64,000 nt of DNA from Halieaceae bacterium UBA5085 (lineage in GTDB: Bacteria; Pseudomonadota; Gammaproteobacteria; Pseudomonadales; Halieaceae), in the NCBI GenBank assembly GCA_002414665.1, contig DIAF01000014.1, positions 1,289-65,288 on the forward strand, written 5' to 3'. The notes under the pieces are model-generated. The model ran no database searches. It worked only from the letters and a program-made list of their open reading frames with translations, and had not been told where the DNA came from. Made by a program: the position numbers and the translations under genes. Within the stretch, counting starts at the first letter, position 1; every line of letters begins with the position of its first letter. Below are positions 17,087-26,273 of the stretch, one piece after another.

Positions 17087-18021
17087 GGTGTATCCGGATG
17101 AAACCAGGACGCAGTGATCGCATCGTGCAGGTCGGCCAGCAGCGCCTGAAACTCATCGATATAGGCATGCAGTGCTTCGCGGGACATCTGTTCCGTTTGC
17201 AACTTGCCGAGCTTGCGCCGCCCGCGATTCAGAATGCGCATGGCGCGTTCATGGTTTTTCAGCGGCTTCAGTTCGGCGCGGATTTCCGCCAGGCAAAAAG
17301 CCACCGAGCGCGGCAGAAGGGGTTCCTGAAATACAAACCCCACGACCTCCTGCGCTTCCACCAGAGGCCCTATCATCCGCCGGTACGCCCCGAATGAGGA
17401 CAGGGCCTGCAACAGGGAAGTCCAGATCAGCGGGTCAGTGGCATCATGGGTGCCGGCCCGCCCCAGAATCTCCCCCGTGCCTACATCCATCAGACGGGTA
17501 GTCATATCGGAGCGTTCCAGCAGGTGCCCGAGGCGCAGGAAGCGATGCGCGTGATCCCGTGGCAGGCTGGATGACAACATGCCGTTCACCCGCTGGCAGC
17601 GGCTGATCACCTCCTCGAGAAAGGCCTGGCGATTGCGCCGCCCCACGGACTTTTCCGCCGCATCACTGACATACAGATACAGTTCGTTGATCTGCTCCCA
17701 GGTTTCCTCGGGCAGCACATCGCGCGTAGTACGTACGTTTTCACGCGCCCAGCGCACAGCAAAGGGGATGCTGGCACAGCTGTCCTGTTCTGCCATGAGA
17801 AAACGCAGGACATTCTGTTCATTGCCCACCCGATACTGCTGATAGAAGACGGGCTCGGCGTCGAGAATACGGACCAGCACGTCCCAGCCCAGCTCGGCCG
17901 CACGCGGAATGTCCATGATGAGGTGGTTATAGGCCGCCACCAGACGCGCGCTGTCCTCCGCGCGCTCGAGGTAGCGCCCCATCCAGTACAGGCGCTCGGC
18001 GACGCTGGAAAGCATTGTCAT
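17083..18021 (-). CDS. Alpha-E domain-containing protein (DUF403)
   Basis: This 312-residue, almost entirely helical protein opens with the alpha-E signature YWMGRYLERAEDSARL at about residues 12-27. The family is a conserved partner of circularly permuted ATP-grasp enzymes, and the two are sometimes fused. Here they are separate but overlap by four bases (ATGA), implying a fixed stoichiometry. A role in positioning the substrate for ATP-dependent amide ligation has been proposed for the family from genomic context. No enzymatic motif is visible. Confidence 0.85.
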   Translation of the reverse strand: MTMLSSVAERLYWMGRYLERAEDSARLVAAYNHLIMDIPRAAELGWDVLVRILDAEPVFYQQYRVGNEQNVLRFLMAEQDSCASIPFAVRWARENVRTTRDVLPEETWEQINELYLYVSDAAEKSVGRRNRQAFLEEVISRCQRVNGMLSSSLPRDHAHRFLRLGHLLERSDMTTRLMDVGTGEILGRAGTHDATDPLIWTSLLQALSSFGAYRRMIGPLVEAQEVVGFVFQEPLLPRSVAFCLAEIRAELKPLKNHERAMRILNRGRRKLGKLQTEQMSREALHAYIDEFQALLADLHDAITASWFHPDTP

Positions 18022-19466
18022 GCCTTGCCCTCCACAATCCAGGTATCCTTGCTGCCGCCACCCTGGGAGGAGTTGACGACCAGTGAACCCCTGGTCAACG
18101 CCACACGCGTCAACCCCCCGGGCGTCACCCAGGTATCACGCCCCTGCAGGATAAACGGCCGCAGGTCGAGGTGGCGCGGCTCGACGGCATCGTCGATGTA
18201 GGTGGGGGCGGTCGACAGGGCCAGGGTCGGTTGTGCCACGTAGTTACGCGGGTTCTCCTCGATCAGGCGAGCAAACTTGCGGCGCACGGCGGCGCTGCTG
18301 TGCGGGCCCACCATGATGCCGTAGCCGCCCGATTCATTGGCCGGCTTGACCACCAGTTGATCAAGGTTCTTGAGTACATGCTCGCGATCTTTCTCGCGCA
18401 TGCACAGCCAGGTGGGCACGCTGGCGAGCAGCGGTTTCTGCTTGAGGTAGTAGCGAATCATCTCCGGCACGAAGGCATAGATGACCTTGTCATCTGCCAC
18501 GCCGCTGCCCGGCGCATTGGCGATAGCCACGTTGCCCGCCTTCCAGGCTCGCATCAAGCCGGCGACACCGAGCAGCGACTCCGGTCGGAACGCCTCGGGA
18601 TCCATGAAGTCCTCATCAATGCGCCGGTAAATCACATCAACGCGCACGGGGCCATCCACGGTGCGCATGTATACGCAGTTGTCGTCCGCGACCATCAGGT
18701 CGCGACCCTCCACCAGCTCGGCCCCCATGCCCTGGGCGAGGTAGGCGTGTTCAAAGTAGGCGGAATTGAAAATGCCCGGCGTGAGCACGACAATACAAGG
18801 GCGTCGCCGTTCCCTGGGGGACAGCGATGCCAGCGTCTGATAGAGCTGGGAGGGGTAGTCGTCCACCGGCAGGATACTGTAGTTCTCGAACAGCTCCGGC
18901 AGCACCCGTTTGGTGATCTCGCGGTTCTCCAGCATGTAGGACACCCCCGAGGGTACCCGAAGGTTATCCTCGAGTACGCGGAAACGACCATCACCGTCGC
19001 GCACCAGGTCGGAACCACAGATATGCGCCCATACGCCAAAGCGCGGCGACATGCCCATGCACTGCGGTTTGAAATTGCTGGATTCCAGCACGATATCTGC
19101 CGGCACCACGCCGTCGGCGAGAATTTTCTGCTGGTTGTAGATATCCTGGATAAAGTGATTGAGCGCAAGCGACCGCTGGCGCAAACCATCGCTGACCGCC
19201 TGCCACTGCCGCGCGGATATCACCCGTGGAATGATGTCGAAAGGCCAGGCGCGATCGATATTGCCGGCTTCGTTATAGACGGTAAAGGAAATCCCCATTT
19301 CCTGTATGGCGAGCTCGGCCGCAGCGCGGCGTTCTGCCATTTCGTGCCCCGGCAGTTTCTGTAACAAACGCACTACACCCCGCGCCGCAGCGCGCGGCTG
19401 ACCCTGGGGCGTAATCAGTTCATCAAAGAAACTACCCGACGGATACGACTTCCAGCTTTCGTTCAT
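18018..19466 (-). CDS. Circularly permuted ATP-grasp protein, type 2 (COG2308)
   Basis: This 482-residue predicted carboxylate-amine ligase has the permuted ATP-grasp order. FRVLEDNLRVPSGVSYMLEN comes early, DVIYRRIDEDFMDPE in the middle, VVKPANESGGYGIMVGP near residue 380 for nucleotide binding, and RHLDLRPFILQG at the end. These enzymes are predicted to make a peptide bond on an unknown substrate. The ATG at 19466 gives the usual short N-terminus ending in GSFFDELI; a frame from 19502 is longer but has no better ribosome site. It is first in the ATP-grasp, alpha-E, metallopeptidase operon and diverges from the molybdoenzyme gene. Confidence 0.87.
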   Translation of the reverse strand: MNESWKSYPSGSFFDELITPQGQPRAAARGVVRLLQKLPGHEMAERRAAAELAIQEMGISFTVYNEAGNIDRAWPFDIIPRVISARQWQAVSDGLRQRSLALNHFIQDIYNQQKILADGVVPADIVLESSNFKPQCMGMSPRFGVWAHICGSDLVRDGDGRFRVLEDNLRVPSGVSYMLENREITKRVLPELFENYSILPVDDYPSQLYQTLASLSPRERRRPCIVVLTPGIFNSAYFEHAYLAQGMGAELVEGRDLMVADDNCVYMRTVDGPVRVDVIYRRIDEDFMDPEAFRPESLLGVAGLMRAWKAGNVAIANAPGSGVADDKVIYAFVPEMIRYYLKQKPLLASVPTWLCMREKDREHVLKNLDQLVVKPANESGGYGIMVGPHSSAAVRRKFARLIEENPRNYVAQPTLALSTAPTYIDDAVEPRHLDLRPFILQGRDTWVTPGGLTRVALTRGSLVVNSSQGGGSKDTWIVEGKA

Positions 19467-19607
19467 CGTTCTGGCAACCCGCAATGGAACCAGCATCCAC
19501 ACTACACAAAAAGCGCTGACCCGACTACTCGCGCACAGCGCGGCGAGTGCACTTTATTCGTGCACCCGCTACACTCCGACCACACCCATAACACGAGAGT
19601 GCCCGCC

Positions 19608-21722
19608 ATGCCGGTTACAGTGCATCATCGCGCCTGCCATCTCTGCGAGGCTATCTGCGGGCTGCGCATTGAAACTGATGGAGATCACATAGTATCGATC
19701 AAGGGCGACCCGGCCGACCCGCTGAGCCGCGGCCACATCTGCCCCAAGGCCGTTGCCCTGCAGGACATTCACAACGACCCGGACCGGCTGCGCAGTCCAG
19801 TGCAGCGCATACGCGGCACCGACCAGTGGCGCGAAATCAGCTGGGAGGAAGCGCTGGATACCACAGCGCGGCGGCTGGTGGAGATTACTCAACGGGACGG
19901 CGTGGATGCGCTGGGGGTCTACCTGGGCAATCCCACGGTACACAACTATGGAATGATGACGCACCAGAAGAACCTGTTCCGCCATTTCCACACCCGCAAC
20001 CGCTTCTCCGCCACCTCCGTCGACCAGTTGCCACACCACCTGGCCAGCCTCTGGCTGTTCGGCCACAAGTCGCTGTTCCCGATTCCCGACATCGACCGGA
20101 GCGCGTATTTTCTCATGCTCGGCGCCAACCCCATCGCCTCTAATGGCAGCATCTGGACCGTGCCCGATGTGCGCAAACGGATCAAGGCGCTGCACAAGCG
20201 CGGCGGCAAGCTGGTCGTGGTCGATCCCCGCCGCACGGAGACAGCAGAGCTGGCCAGTGAGCACCTCTTCATACGCCCCGGCAGCGACGCATTGTTCCTG
20301 CTGGCACTGTTGCATACGCTGTTTGCCGACGACCTGGTAGCCCCCGGCCACCTGGCGGCGTTTACCACCGGCCTGTCGGAACTGGAGACGGCGCTTGCCG
20401 ACTTCACGCCCGATTTCGCCGCCGCTCACACCGGCATTAAGACGGACACAATCCGTCGCATCGCACACGAGTTCGCGCAGGCCGGGGCCGCCATCTGCTA
20501 TGGGCGGATGGGTGTGTCAACACAGCGCTACGGCGCGCTGTGCCAGTGGGCGATACAGCTGCTTAACATCCTTACCGGCAATCTCGACCGGGAGGGCGGG
20601 TCGCTGTTCACACTGCCCGCTGTCGACCAGGTCAGCACCATCGGCCCCGGCGGCTTTGCCCGGCACCACAGCCGCGTGCGCCAGCTGCCCGAGTTTGACC
20701 GTGAACTGCCCGCCTCGGTCATGGCCGAGGAAATGACCACGCCTGGAGAGGGGCAGATTCGGGCGCTGTTCGTGGGGGCCGGGAACCCGGTGCTGTCGAC
20801 GCCGAACGGCCGCCAGCTGGACGCGGCGCTGGCGCAACTGGAATTCATGGTCTGCCTGGATCCCTATCTCAACGAAACCACACGGCATGCGGACATTATC
20901 CTGCCGCCCACATCGCCGCTGGAACACGACCACTACGACCTCGCGTTCCACCTCAACGCGGTACGCAACACGGCCAGGTACAATGAAGCGGTGTTCGAAA
21001 AACCGCAGGACACACTGCACGACTGGGAGATCTTCACCGAACTGGGGAACCGGGTCGCCGAGCTGCAGGGACAGCCCGCGCAACCGGTGATGGCGCCCCA
21101 CGAGATCATCGACATGGGCCTGCAGATCGGGCCTTACAGTGAACGCCAGGGCAGCGTGCACGGGCTGACTCTGGACAAGCTGCGCGCGAACCCATCGGGC
21201 ATCGACCTCGGGGCCCTGCAGCCACAACTGCCCCAACGGCTGCAGACTGCGGACAAATCCATAGACTGCGCCACCCCACAGGCGCTGGCGGACCTCGACC
21301 GGCTGCGTACAGCGTTCAGCGCGGACGACAGCGGTGCCCTGCGCCTGATCGGACGCCGGCACGTGCGCTCGAACAATTCCTGGATGCACAACTATCACCG
21401 CCTGGTAAAAGGGAAAGAGCGCTGCACCCTGCTCATGCATCCGCAAGACATGGCGGTACGCGGGATCAACGACGGTGACCGGGTGCACCTGAGCTCGCGT
21501 GCCGGCAGCGTTACCGTGGCCGTTGAAGCCAGCACTGGGGTAATGCCCGGGGTGGTCAGCCTGCCCCACGGCTACGGCCACGGTCGGCCCGGGGTGCGCC
21601 TGCACACCGCGGCCAGGCATGCGGGCGTCAGCTGCAATGACGTCACCGATGATCTCGCCCTGGACGCCCTGTCCGGCAACGCCGCGGTCAACGGTGTTGA
21701 GGTCGACGTGGCACTGGCCTGA
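19608..21722 (+). CDS. Molybdopterin-dependent oxidoreductase, formate dehydrogenase/nitrate reductase-like
   Basis: This 704-residue enzyme of the bis-MGD (DMSO reductase) superfamily has no signal peptide, so it is probably cytoplasmic. An N-terminal [4Fe-4S] site is formed by Cys10, Cys13, Cys17 and Cys45 (CHLCEAIC and HICPK). Cofactor-binding segments follow (YFLMLGANPIASNGS, VVVDPRRTETAELA, CLDPYLNETTRHADIILPP) and a C-terminal molybdopterin-binding domain. The place where formate dehydrogenases carry Sec or Cys seems to lie in FSATSVDQL, which has no Cys, so a Ser ligand is possible. No Fe-S or membrane subunit gene is adjacent. The ATG at 19608 has a GAGAG upstream and is preferred over the GTG at 19560. 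Substrate unknown. Confidence 0.85.
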   Translation: MPVTVHHRACHLCEAICGLRIETDGDHIVSIKGDPADPLSRGHICPKAVALQDIHNDPDRLRSPVQRIRGTDQWREISWEEALDTTARRLVEITQRDGVDALGVYLGNPTVHNYGMMTHQKNLFRHFHTRNRFSATSVDQLPHHLASLWLFGHKSLFPIPDIDRSAYFLMLGANPIASNGSIWTVPDVRKRIKALHKRGGKLVVVDPRRTETAELASEHLFIRPGSDALFLLALLHTLFADDLVAPGHLAAFTTGLSELETALADFTPDFAAAHTGIKTDTIRRIAHEFAQAGAAICYGRMGVSTQRYGALCQWAIQLLNILTGNLDREGGSLFTLPAVDQVSTIGPGGFARHHSRVRQLPEFDRELPASVMAEEMTTPGEGQIRALFVGAGNPVLSTPNGRQLDAALAQLEFMVCLDPYLNETTRHADIILPPTSPLEHDHYDLAFHLNAVRNTARYNEAVFEKPQDTLHDWEIFTELGNRVAELQGQPAQPVMAPHEIIDMGLQIGPYSERQGSVHGLTLDKLRANPSGIDLGALQPQLPQRLQTADKSIDCATPQALADLDRLRTAFSADDSGALRLIGRRHVRSNNSWMHNYHRLVKGKERCTLLMHPQDMAVRGINDGDRVHLSSRAGSVTVAVEASTGVMPGVVSLPHGYGHGRPGVRLHTAARHAGVSCNDVTDDLALDALSGNAAVNGVEVDVALA

Positions 21723-21789
21723 GTGTTCCTCGCGTCAGCGCCGTTTTCGGGTAGAATCGAACTACCACTACCGCCTGGGAGGGTGTTGC

Positions 21790-22386
21790 ATGGACGTTTC
21801 TACGATTGTGTTCTGGCTGGTCCTGCTGGGCCTGGTGATGTATGTCATCGGTATCTACAACCGCCTCGTTGCCCTGAAAAACCGCTACCAGAATGCCTTT
21901 GCGCAAATTGAAGTGCAGCTGAAGCGGCGCTACGACCTGATACCCAATCTGGTGGAAACGGCGCGGGCCTACATGAGCCACGAGCGCGAGACGCTGGAAG
22001 CGGTGACCGCGGCGCGCAACGATGCCGCCGCGCTGCTCAAGGCGCTGGGGCCTGACGCCATCGGCGGCGCCGACATGACCCGGCTGGCAAGCGCCGAAAA
22101 CGCCCTGCAGGGTGCACTCGGAAAACTCAACGTCACCATGGAAGCCTACCCGGATCTCAAGGCCAGCGAGAATATGCAGCAACTCTCCGAGGAGCTGACC
22201 AATACCGAAAATCGTGTCGCCTTCGCCCGCCAGGGCTACAACGACGCGGTGATGGCCTACAACACCTACCGCCAGAGTTTCCCACCGGTGGCGGTGGCAT
22301 CAACCTTTGGTCACGCACAGGATGCCACGCTGCTGGAATTCGATGACTCGGCACAAATCCAGGCGGCACCGAAGGTCAGCTTCTAG
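21790..22386 (+). CDS. LemA-family membrane protein
   Basis: This 198-residue protein has one N-terminal membrane helix (about residues 5-24) and a long helical body typical of LemA. The conserved stretch is YNRLVALKNRYQNAFAQIEVQLKRRYDLIPNLVETARAY, quoted here in outline, with the hallmark RRYDLIPNLVE. The C-terminal part (ENRVAFARQGYNDAVMAYNTYR) also fits. A GGGAGG ribosome site precedes the ATG at 21790. It lies 31 bases upstream of an M48 metalloprotease gene, a recurrent partnership whose function is poorly understood. Confidence 0.9.
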   Translation: MDVSTIVFWLVLLGLVMYVIGIYNRLVALKNRYQNAFAQIEVQLKRRYDLIPNLVETARAYMSHERETLEAVTAARNDAAALLKALGPDAIGGADMTRLASAENALQGALGKLNVTMEAYPDLKASENMQQLSEELTNTENRVAFARQGYNDAVMAYNTYRQSFPPVAVASTFGHAQDATLLEFDDSAQIQAAPKVSF

Positions 22387-22417
22387 GGCTATCGCTGCCG
22401 GCGCCTGAGGGGCTGCG

Positions 22418-24388
22418 ATGGACTTCTTCGCCCAGCAGGATCTGGCGCGTCGCAACACGCGCCTGCTCACTCTGCTGTTCCTGTGTGCGGTTGCCGCGCT
22501 CATTGTGTTGACTAACGCCCTGGTCGCCGCCTTTCTCTGGTGGGGAGACCACTACAACCTGTACGCGGGCAGCCGCGGCAGCTTCAGGGATTTTCTGCGC
22601 TATTTCAGCTGGGAGCGCTTCGGCACCATCGGGCTGGGCATTTCCGCCACGGTGGGCCTTGTGGCGACAATCAAGTGGCTGCAACTCGCCGCCGGAGGCA
22701 AGGTTGTCGCCGAAGCGATGGGCGGCACGCGGATACTGCCCCAGACCAGCGACAGCGCCGAACGCCGCTGCCTGAATATCGTGGACGAAATCGCGCTGGC
22801 CGCAGGTATGCCCGTGCCACCCGTATTCGTGATGAATGCGGAGCGCGGCATCAATGCCTTTGCCGCGGGACTGTCGCCGGCCGATGCCGTCATCGGCGTG
22901 ACTCGGGGCGCCATCACTCACCTGCGGCGCAACGAGCTGCAGGGCGTGATCGCGCATGAGTTCAGCCACATCCTGAACGGCGACATGCGCCTCAACATTC
23001 GCCTCGCAGCGTTGCTGAAAGGTATTACCTTCATCGGCGATGTCGGTTACATCCTGATGCGTGCCAGCAGCCACCACCGCACCGGCAATGACCGGGATCG
23101 CAGCAACGGCGGCCCGGCCCTGCCTCTGCTGGGACTGGGGCTGTGGATACTCGGCTGGCTCGGGGGGCTCGCATCCGGTTTTATCAAGGCCGCCATCAGT
23201 CGCCAGAAAGAATATCTGGCGGACGCCTGTGCCGTGCAGTACACCCGCGATAATAGCGGCATTGCTGATGCCCTCAAGGTTATCGGTGGCTACGTGCCCG
23301 GCTCCCTGGTGCATGCGGCGCGGGCGGATGAACTTTCACACATTTTCTTCGGCCAGATCCGCCACCGCCTGTGGCAACTGTTCGCGACCCACCCGCCACT
23401 GCCGAACCGCATTCGGCGCCTGGAGCCGGGCTGGAACGGCACCTATATCACGCGCAAAATCGAGCACTACGAGCACGCCCAACCACACCCCGCCGCGGCC
23501 GAGGTCGGCGTAGGGCGCGCAGCACTGGTGGCCGCGGCGCTGGCGGCAGTGGAAGCCGGAAACGGCCAGACGGAGGAATCCGACACGGCAGATGCGCAAT
23601 TTGCCGAGGACGGCGCCGAGGCCGCGTTCCCCGCGCATAGTGACCTGCCCCAGGCATTCGTGCGCTACAGTCACGAGCCACTGGGTGCCAGCGCACTCAT
23701 GCTCGCGTTGCTGATCAGCGATGACGCGTCGGTGCGGACCACACAGTATGCCCTGCTCAAGGAAAGCGGTGTGCAGGGCCTGGAGGACCTGACGCATACA
23801 CTGGCACCTGGGGTGGCGACGCTTGCAGCAGGGCAGCGGCTGCCACTGCTGGAACTGTGCCTGCCAGCGCTGAAAAGCCAGTCCGTCGGGCAGTACCGGC
23901 AATTCAAGCGCCTGCTGCTCGGGCTCATCCGCGCGGACCGCCGCACGGAACTGCTGGAGTGGTGCCTGTACCAGTTGCTGCGCCACTACATCGACCCCGA
24001 GTTTTTCCAGGTGAAACCCTCGGCGGCGCGCTACCGCAGTCTGCGCAAGGTGCGCGAGCACCTGCGCGTCGTGCTGTCCATGCTCGCCCACAACAGCAGC
24101 GGTGACACCATGCTCTGTTTTCGCACGGCGGTGGAGGCTCTGGATGACCCCGCATTGACTCTGTTGCCACAGGCAGAATGCTCACTTGCCGCCTTCTCGC
24201 GTGCCGTGCGGGAACTCGCGGATTGCTATCCCCTGCTCAAGCCCAGAGTCCTCAAGGCGATGCGCAAGGCCGCCAATGCCGATGGCCACGTAAGCCCGCT
24301 GGAGCAGGAACTCCTGGCCGCCATTGCCGCCGCCATGGACTGTCCACTACCGGACGCCCTGGGCAATCGCACAAACACCGATCGCTGA
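22418..24388 (+). CDS. M48-family membrane metalloprotease (HtpX-like) with long C-terminal TerB-like extension
   Basis: This membrane zinc protease has 656 residues, about twice the length of HtpX. Two helices near the N-terminus (about 15-42 and 70-90) precede the catalytic motif HEFSH at residues 180-184, with more hydrophobic segments after it. The third zinc ligand is likely in SRQKEYLADACAV (glutamate). The remaining 350 residues are soluble and helical. The final stretch (AANADGHVSPLEQELLAAIA) resembles a TerB-like acidic helical module. It is co-oriented with the LemA gene and probably acts with it in envelope protein turnover. The function of the extension is not known. Confidence 0.87.
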   Translation: MDFFAQQDLARRNTRLLTLLFLCAVAALIVLTNALVAAFLWWGDHYNLYAGSRGSFRDFLRYFSWERFGTIGLGISATVGLVATIKWLQLAAGGKVVAEAMGGTRILPQTSDSAERRCLNIVDEIALAAGMPVPPVFVMNAERGINAFAAGLSPADAVIGVTRGAITHLRRNELQGVIAHEFSHILNGDMRLNIRLAALLKGITFIGDVGYILMRASSHHRTGNDRDRSNGGPALPLLGLGLWILGWLGGLASGFIKAAISRQKEYLADACAVQYTRDNSGIADALKVIGGYVPGSLVHAARADELSHIFFGQIRHRLWQLFATHPPLPNRIRRLEPGWNGTYITRKIEHYEHAQPHPAAAEVGVGRAALVAAALAAVEAGNGQTEESDTADAQFAEDGAEAAFPAHSDLPQAFVRYSHEPLGASALMLALLISDDASVRTTQYALLKESGVQGLEDLTHTLAPGVATLAAGQRLPLLELCLPALKSQSVGQYRQFKRLLLGLIRADRRTELLEWCLYQLLRHYIDPEFFQVKPSAARYRSLRKVREHLRVVLSMLAHNSSGDTMLCFRTAVEALDDPALTLLPQAECSLAAFSRAVRELADCYPLLKPRVLKAMRKAANADGHVSPLEQELLAAIAAAMDCPLPDALGNRTNTDR

Positions 24389-24537
24389 GCCCTCCGATCA
24401 TTTTCGCCCGTAGTCGACGTGCGCGACGCACACGCACATTTTCTCTGCTATCTTTTTGGGTGTGGCGCAGGCTCCAAGGATGGAGTGCACGAGCGCTGCC
24501 TGCTTCATGACGACACCAGAACAGGGAGGTTCCGGTT

Positions 24538-24942
24538 ATGCAACACCTGCACAGCGCAGCCCTAACGCGGGCTGCCAACACCAACACCAACACCACGTCG
24601 AACCACGCACAGCGCCGCGACGGCCAGTACCGCACGACCGACCGCGTCTTGCAGATTCTGCTACAGGGAGACCTCTACCGGCTGCGGGTCGAATCGGTTG
24701 CCAGCCAGCTGGGGATGAGCCCGACAACGCTGCGCCGCCGCCTGCGCATGGATCACACCCATTACCAGTTCTTGCTCGACCGCGCCCGGCAATACCGCTG
24801 CGAGCAGGCACTGCGCACGGCGCGGCTGCCCGGGAAGTGCCTGGCCGATGAACTGGGCTATCTGGAGGTCAACAGTTTCTACCGGGCCTTCAGGCGCTGG
24901 ACCGGCGTGGGATTCAGCGACTGGAAGGCACAGCGACTGTAG
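24538..24942 (+). CDS. Minimal AraC-type helix-turn-helix regulator
   Basis: This 134-residue protein is almost only an AraC DNA-binding domain. HTH1 is VESVASQLGMSPTTLRRRLR, a linker helix follows, and HTH2 contains ADELGYLEVNSFYRAFRRWTG. The N-terminal 35 residues are low complexity with Asn-Thr repeats. No ligand-binding domain is present, so control may come from expression level or a partner. A GGGAGG site precedes the ATG at 24538. It converges on purA with nine bases between the stops. Confidence 0.8.
   Translation: MQHLHSAALTRAANTNTNTTSNHAQRRDGQYRTTDRVLQILLQGDLYRLRVESVASQLGMSPTTLRRRLRMDHTHYQFLLDRARQYRCEQALRTARLPGKCLADELGYLEVNSFYRAFRRWTGVGFSDWKAQRL
24575..24594 (+). repeat. Hexanucleotide repeat (CCAACA)x3 inside the AraC-type gene
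   Basis: Three copies of CCAACA, plus two further bases, occur in the 5' coding part of the regulator and encode alternating Asn-Thr. A six-base unit changes length without a frameshift, so copy-number change would only alter the linker. Confidence 0.8.
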
Positions 24943-24951
24943 TGTGCGGGG

Positions 24952-26250
24952 TCAGACCACGTCGAAGGGATGACGCAGCACAATCGTCTCGACCCTGTCT
25001 GGCCCGGTCGAGATGATATCGATAGGGGCGCCGACCACATCCTCGATTTTCTGGATGTAGTCGCGAGCGGCTGCGGGCAGCTCATCCAGCGTACGGGCAC
25101 CCACCGTGGACTCGCTCCAGCCGGGGACTTCTTCGTAGAAGGGCACCAGGCCATCGTAATCATCAGAATCCACGGGGTTGGGCACCGGCTTGCCGCTGGC
25201 ATCCACATAGCCCACGCAAATCTGGATGGTTTCCAGGCCGTCGAGGACATCGAGCTTGGTCAGGCACAGGCCGGACACCGAGTTGATGTTGACGGCATTG
25301 CGCAGGGCAACCGCATCGAACCAGCCACAGCGGCGAGGCCGACCTGTGGTAGCGCCAAACTCGTGTCCGCGTGCGGCGAGGTGGGCGCCGGTTGCATCAA
25401 ACAATTCGGTCGGAAAAGGTCCGGAGCCGACGCGGGTGGTGTAGGCCTTGGTAATGCCCAGCACATAGTCGAGGAACAGCGGACCAAAGCCGGAGCCGGT
25501 CGCTGTGCCGCCCGCCGTCGTGTTGGAACTGGTCACGAAGGGATAGGTGCCGTGGTCGATATCCAGCAACGAACCCTGCGCGCCCTCAAACATGATATTG
25601 GCGTCGGTTTTCCGACACTCGTGCAGTATGGCGGTCACATCAGCAATCATGGGCAGCAACTCCTGCGCCATCGCCAGTGTTTCGCCCAGCACCGTGTCGT
25701 AGTCGAGCGGCGCAACCTTGTAGTAGTGCTGCAACTGGAAGTTGTGGTAATCCATCACCTCACGCAGCTTTTCTGCAAAGCGCTGGGGGTCTTTCAGATC
25801 ACCCAGGCGCACGCCGCGACGGGCCGCCTTGTCCTCGTAAGCGGGGCCGATGCCGCGCCCGGTTGTGCCGATCTTGCCCTCGCCGCGGCGGGCCTCACGC
25901 GCCACATCCAGCGCCACGTGATACGGCAGGATCAGCGGACAGGAGGGTGAAATGCGCAACCGCTCGCGCACCGGCACCCCTTTCTCCTCCAGCGTGCCGA
26001 TCTCCCTGAGCAGTGCGTCCGGCGCCAGCACCACACCGTTGCCGATCAGACACTGCACGTTGGCCCGCAGAATACCCGAGGGGATCAGGTGCAATACGGT
26101 TTTCTGCCCATCGATGACCAGTGTGTGGCCCGCGTTGTGCCCACCCTGAAAGCGCACCACCGCGCTGGCGCGATCGGTCAGCAGGTCGACGATTTTGCCC
26201 TTGCCCTCATCGCCCCACTGGGTGCCGAGAACCACTACATTCTTGCTCAT
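24952..26250 (-). CDS. purA: Adenylosuccinate synthetase
   Basis: This 432-residue cytoplasmic enzyme joins IMP and aspartate using GTP in the first committed step to AMP. The N-terminal GTPase-like motif GTQWGDEGKGK, the catalytic GGHNAGHT, TTGRGIGPAYEDK, the substrate loop GTYPFVTSSNT and RCGWFDAVALR are all present, and length matches the family. ATGs occur at 26256 and 26250; the latter gives the standard MSKNVVVLG start. It follows hisZ by 23 bases at the end of the superoperon, as in Pseudomonas. Confidence 0.97.
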   Translation of the reverse strand: MSKNVVVLGTQWGDEGKGKIVDLLTDRASAVVRFQGGHNAGHTLVIDGQKTVLHLIPSGILRANVQCLIGNGVVLAPDALLREIGTLEEKGVPVRERLRISPSCPLILPYHVALDVAREARRGEGKIGTTGRGIGPAYEDKAARRGVRLGDLKDPQRFAEKLREVMDYHNFQLQHYYKVAPLDYDTVLGETLAMAQELLPMIADVTAILHECRKTDANIMFEGAQGSLLDIDHGTYPFVTSSNTTAGGTATGSGFGPLFLDYVLGITKAYTTRVGSGPFPTELFDATGAHLAARGHEFGATTGRPRRCGWFDAVALRNAVNINSVSGLCLTKLDVLDGLETIQICVGYVDASGKPVPNPVDSDDYDGLVPFYEEVPGWSESTVGARTLDELPAAARDYIQKIEDVVGAPIDIISTGPDRVETIVLRHPFDVV

Positions 26251-26273
26251 GAACATTCAACTCATGTGATTGA

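Noticed and set aside
20517..21620. 367-codon antisense frame in the molybdoenzyme gene
   Set aside because: Shadow of a well-supported gene; Val/Gln/Arg-rich without domain features.
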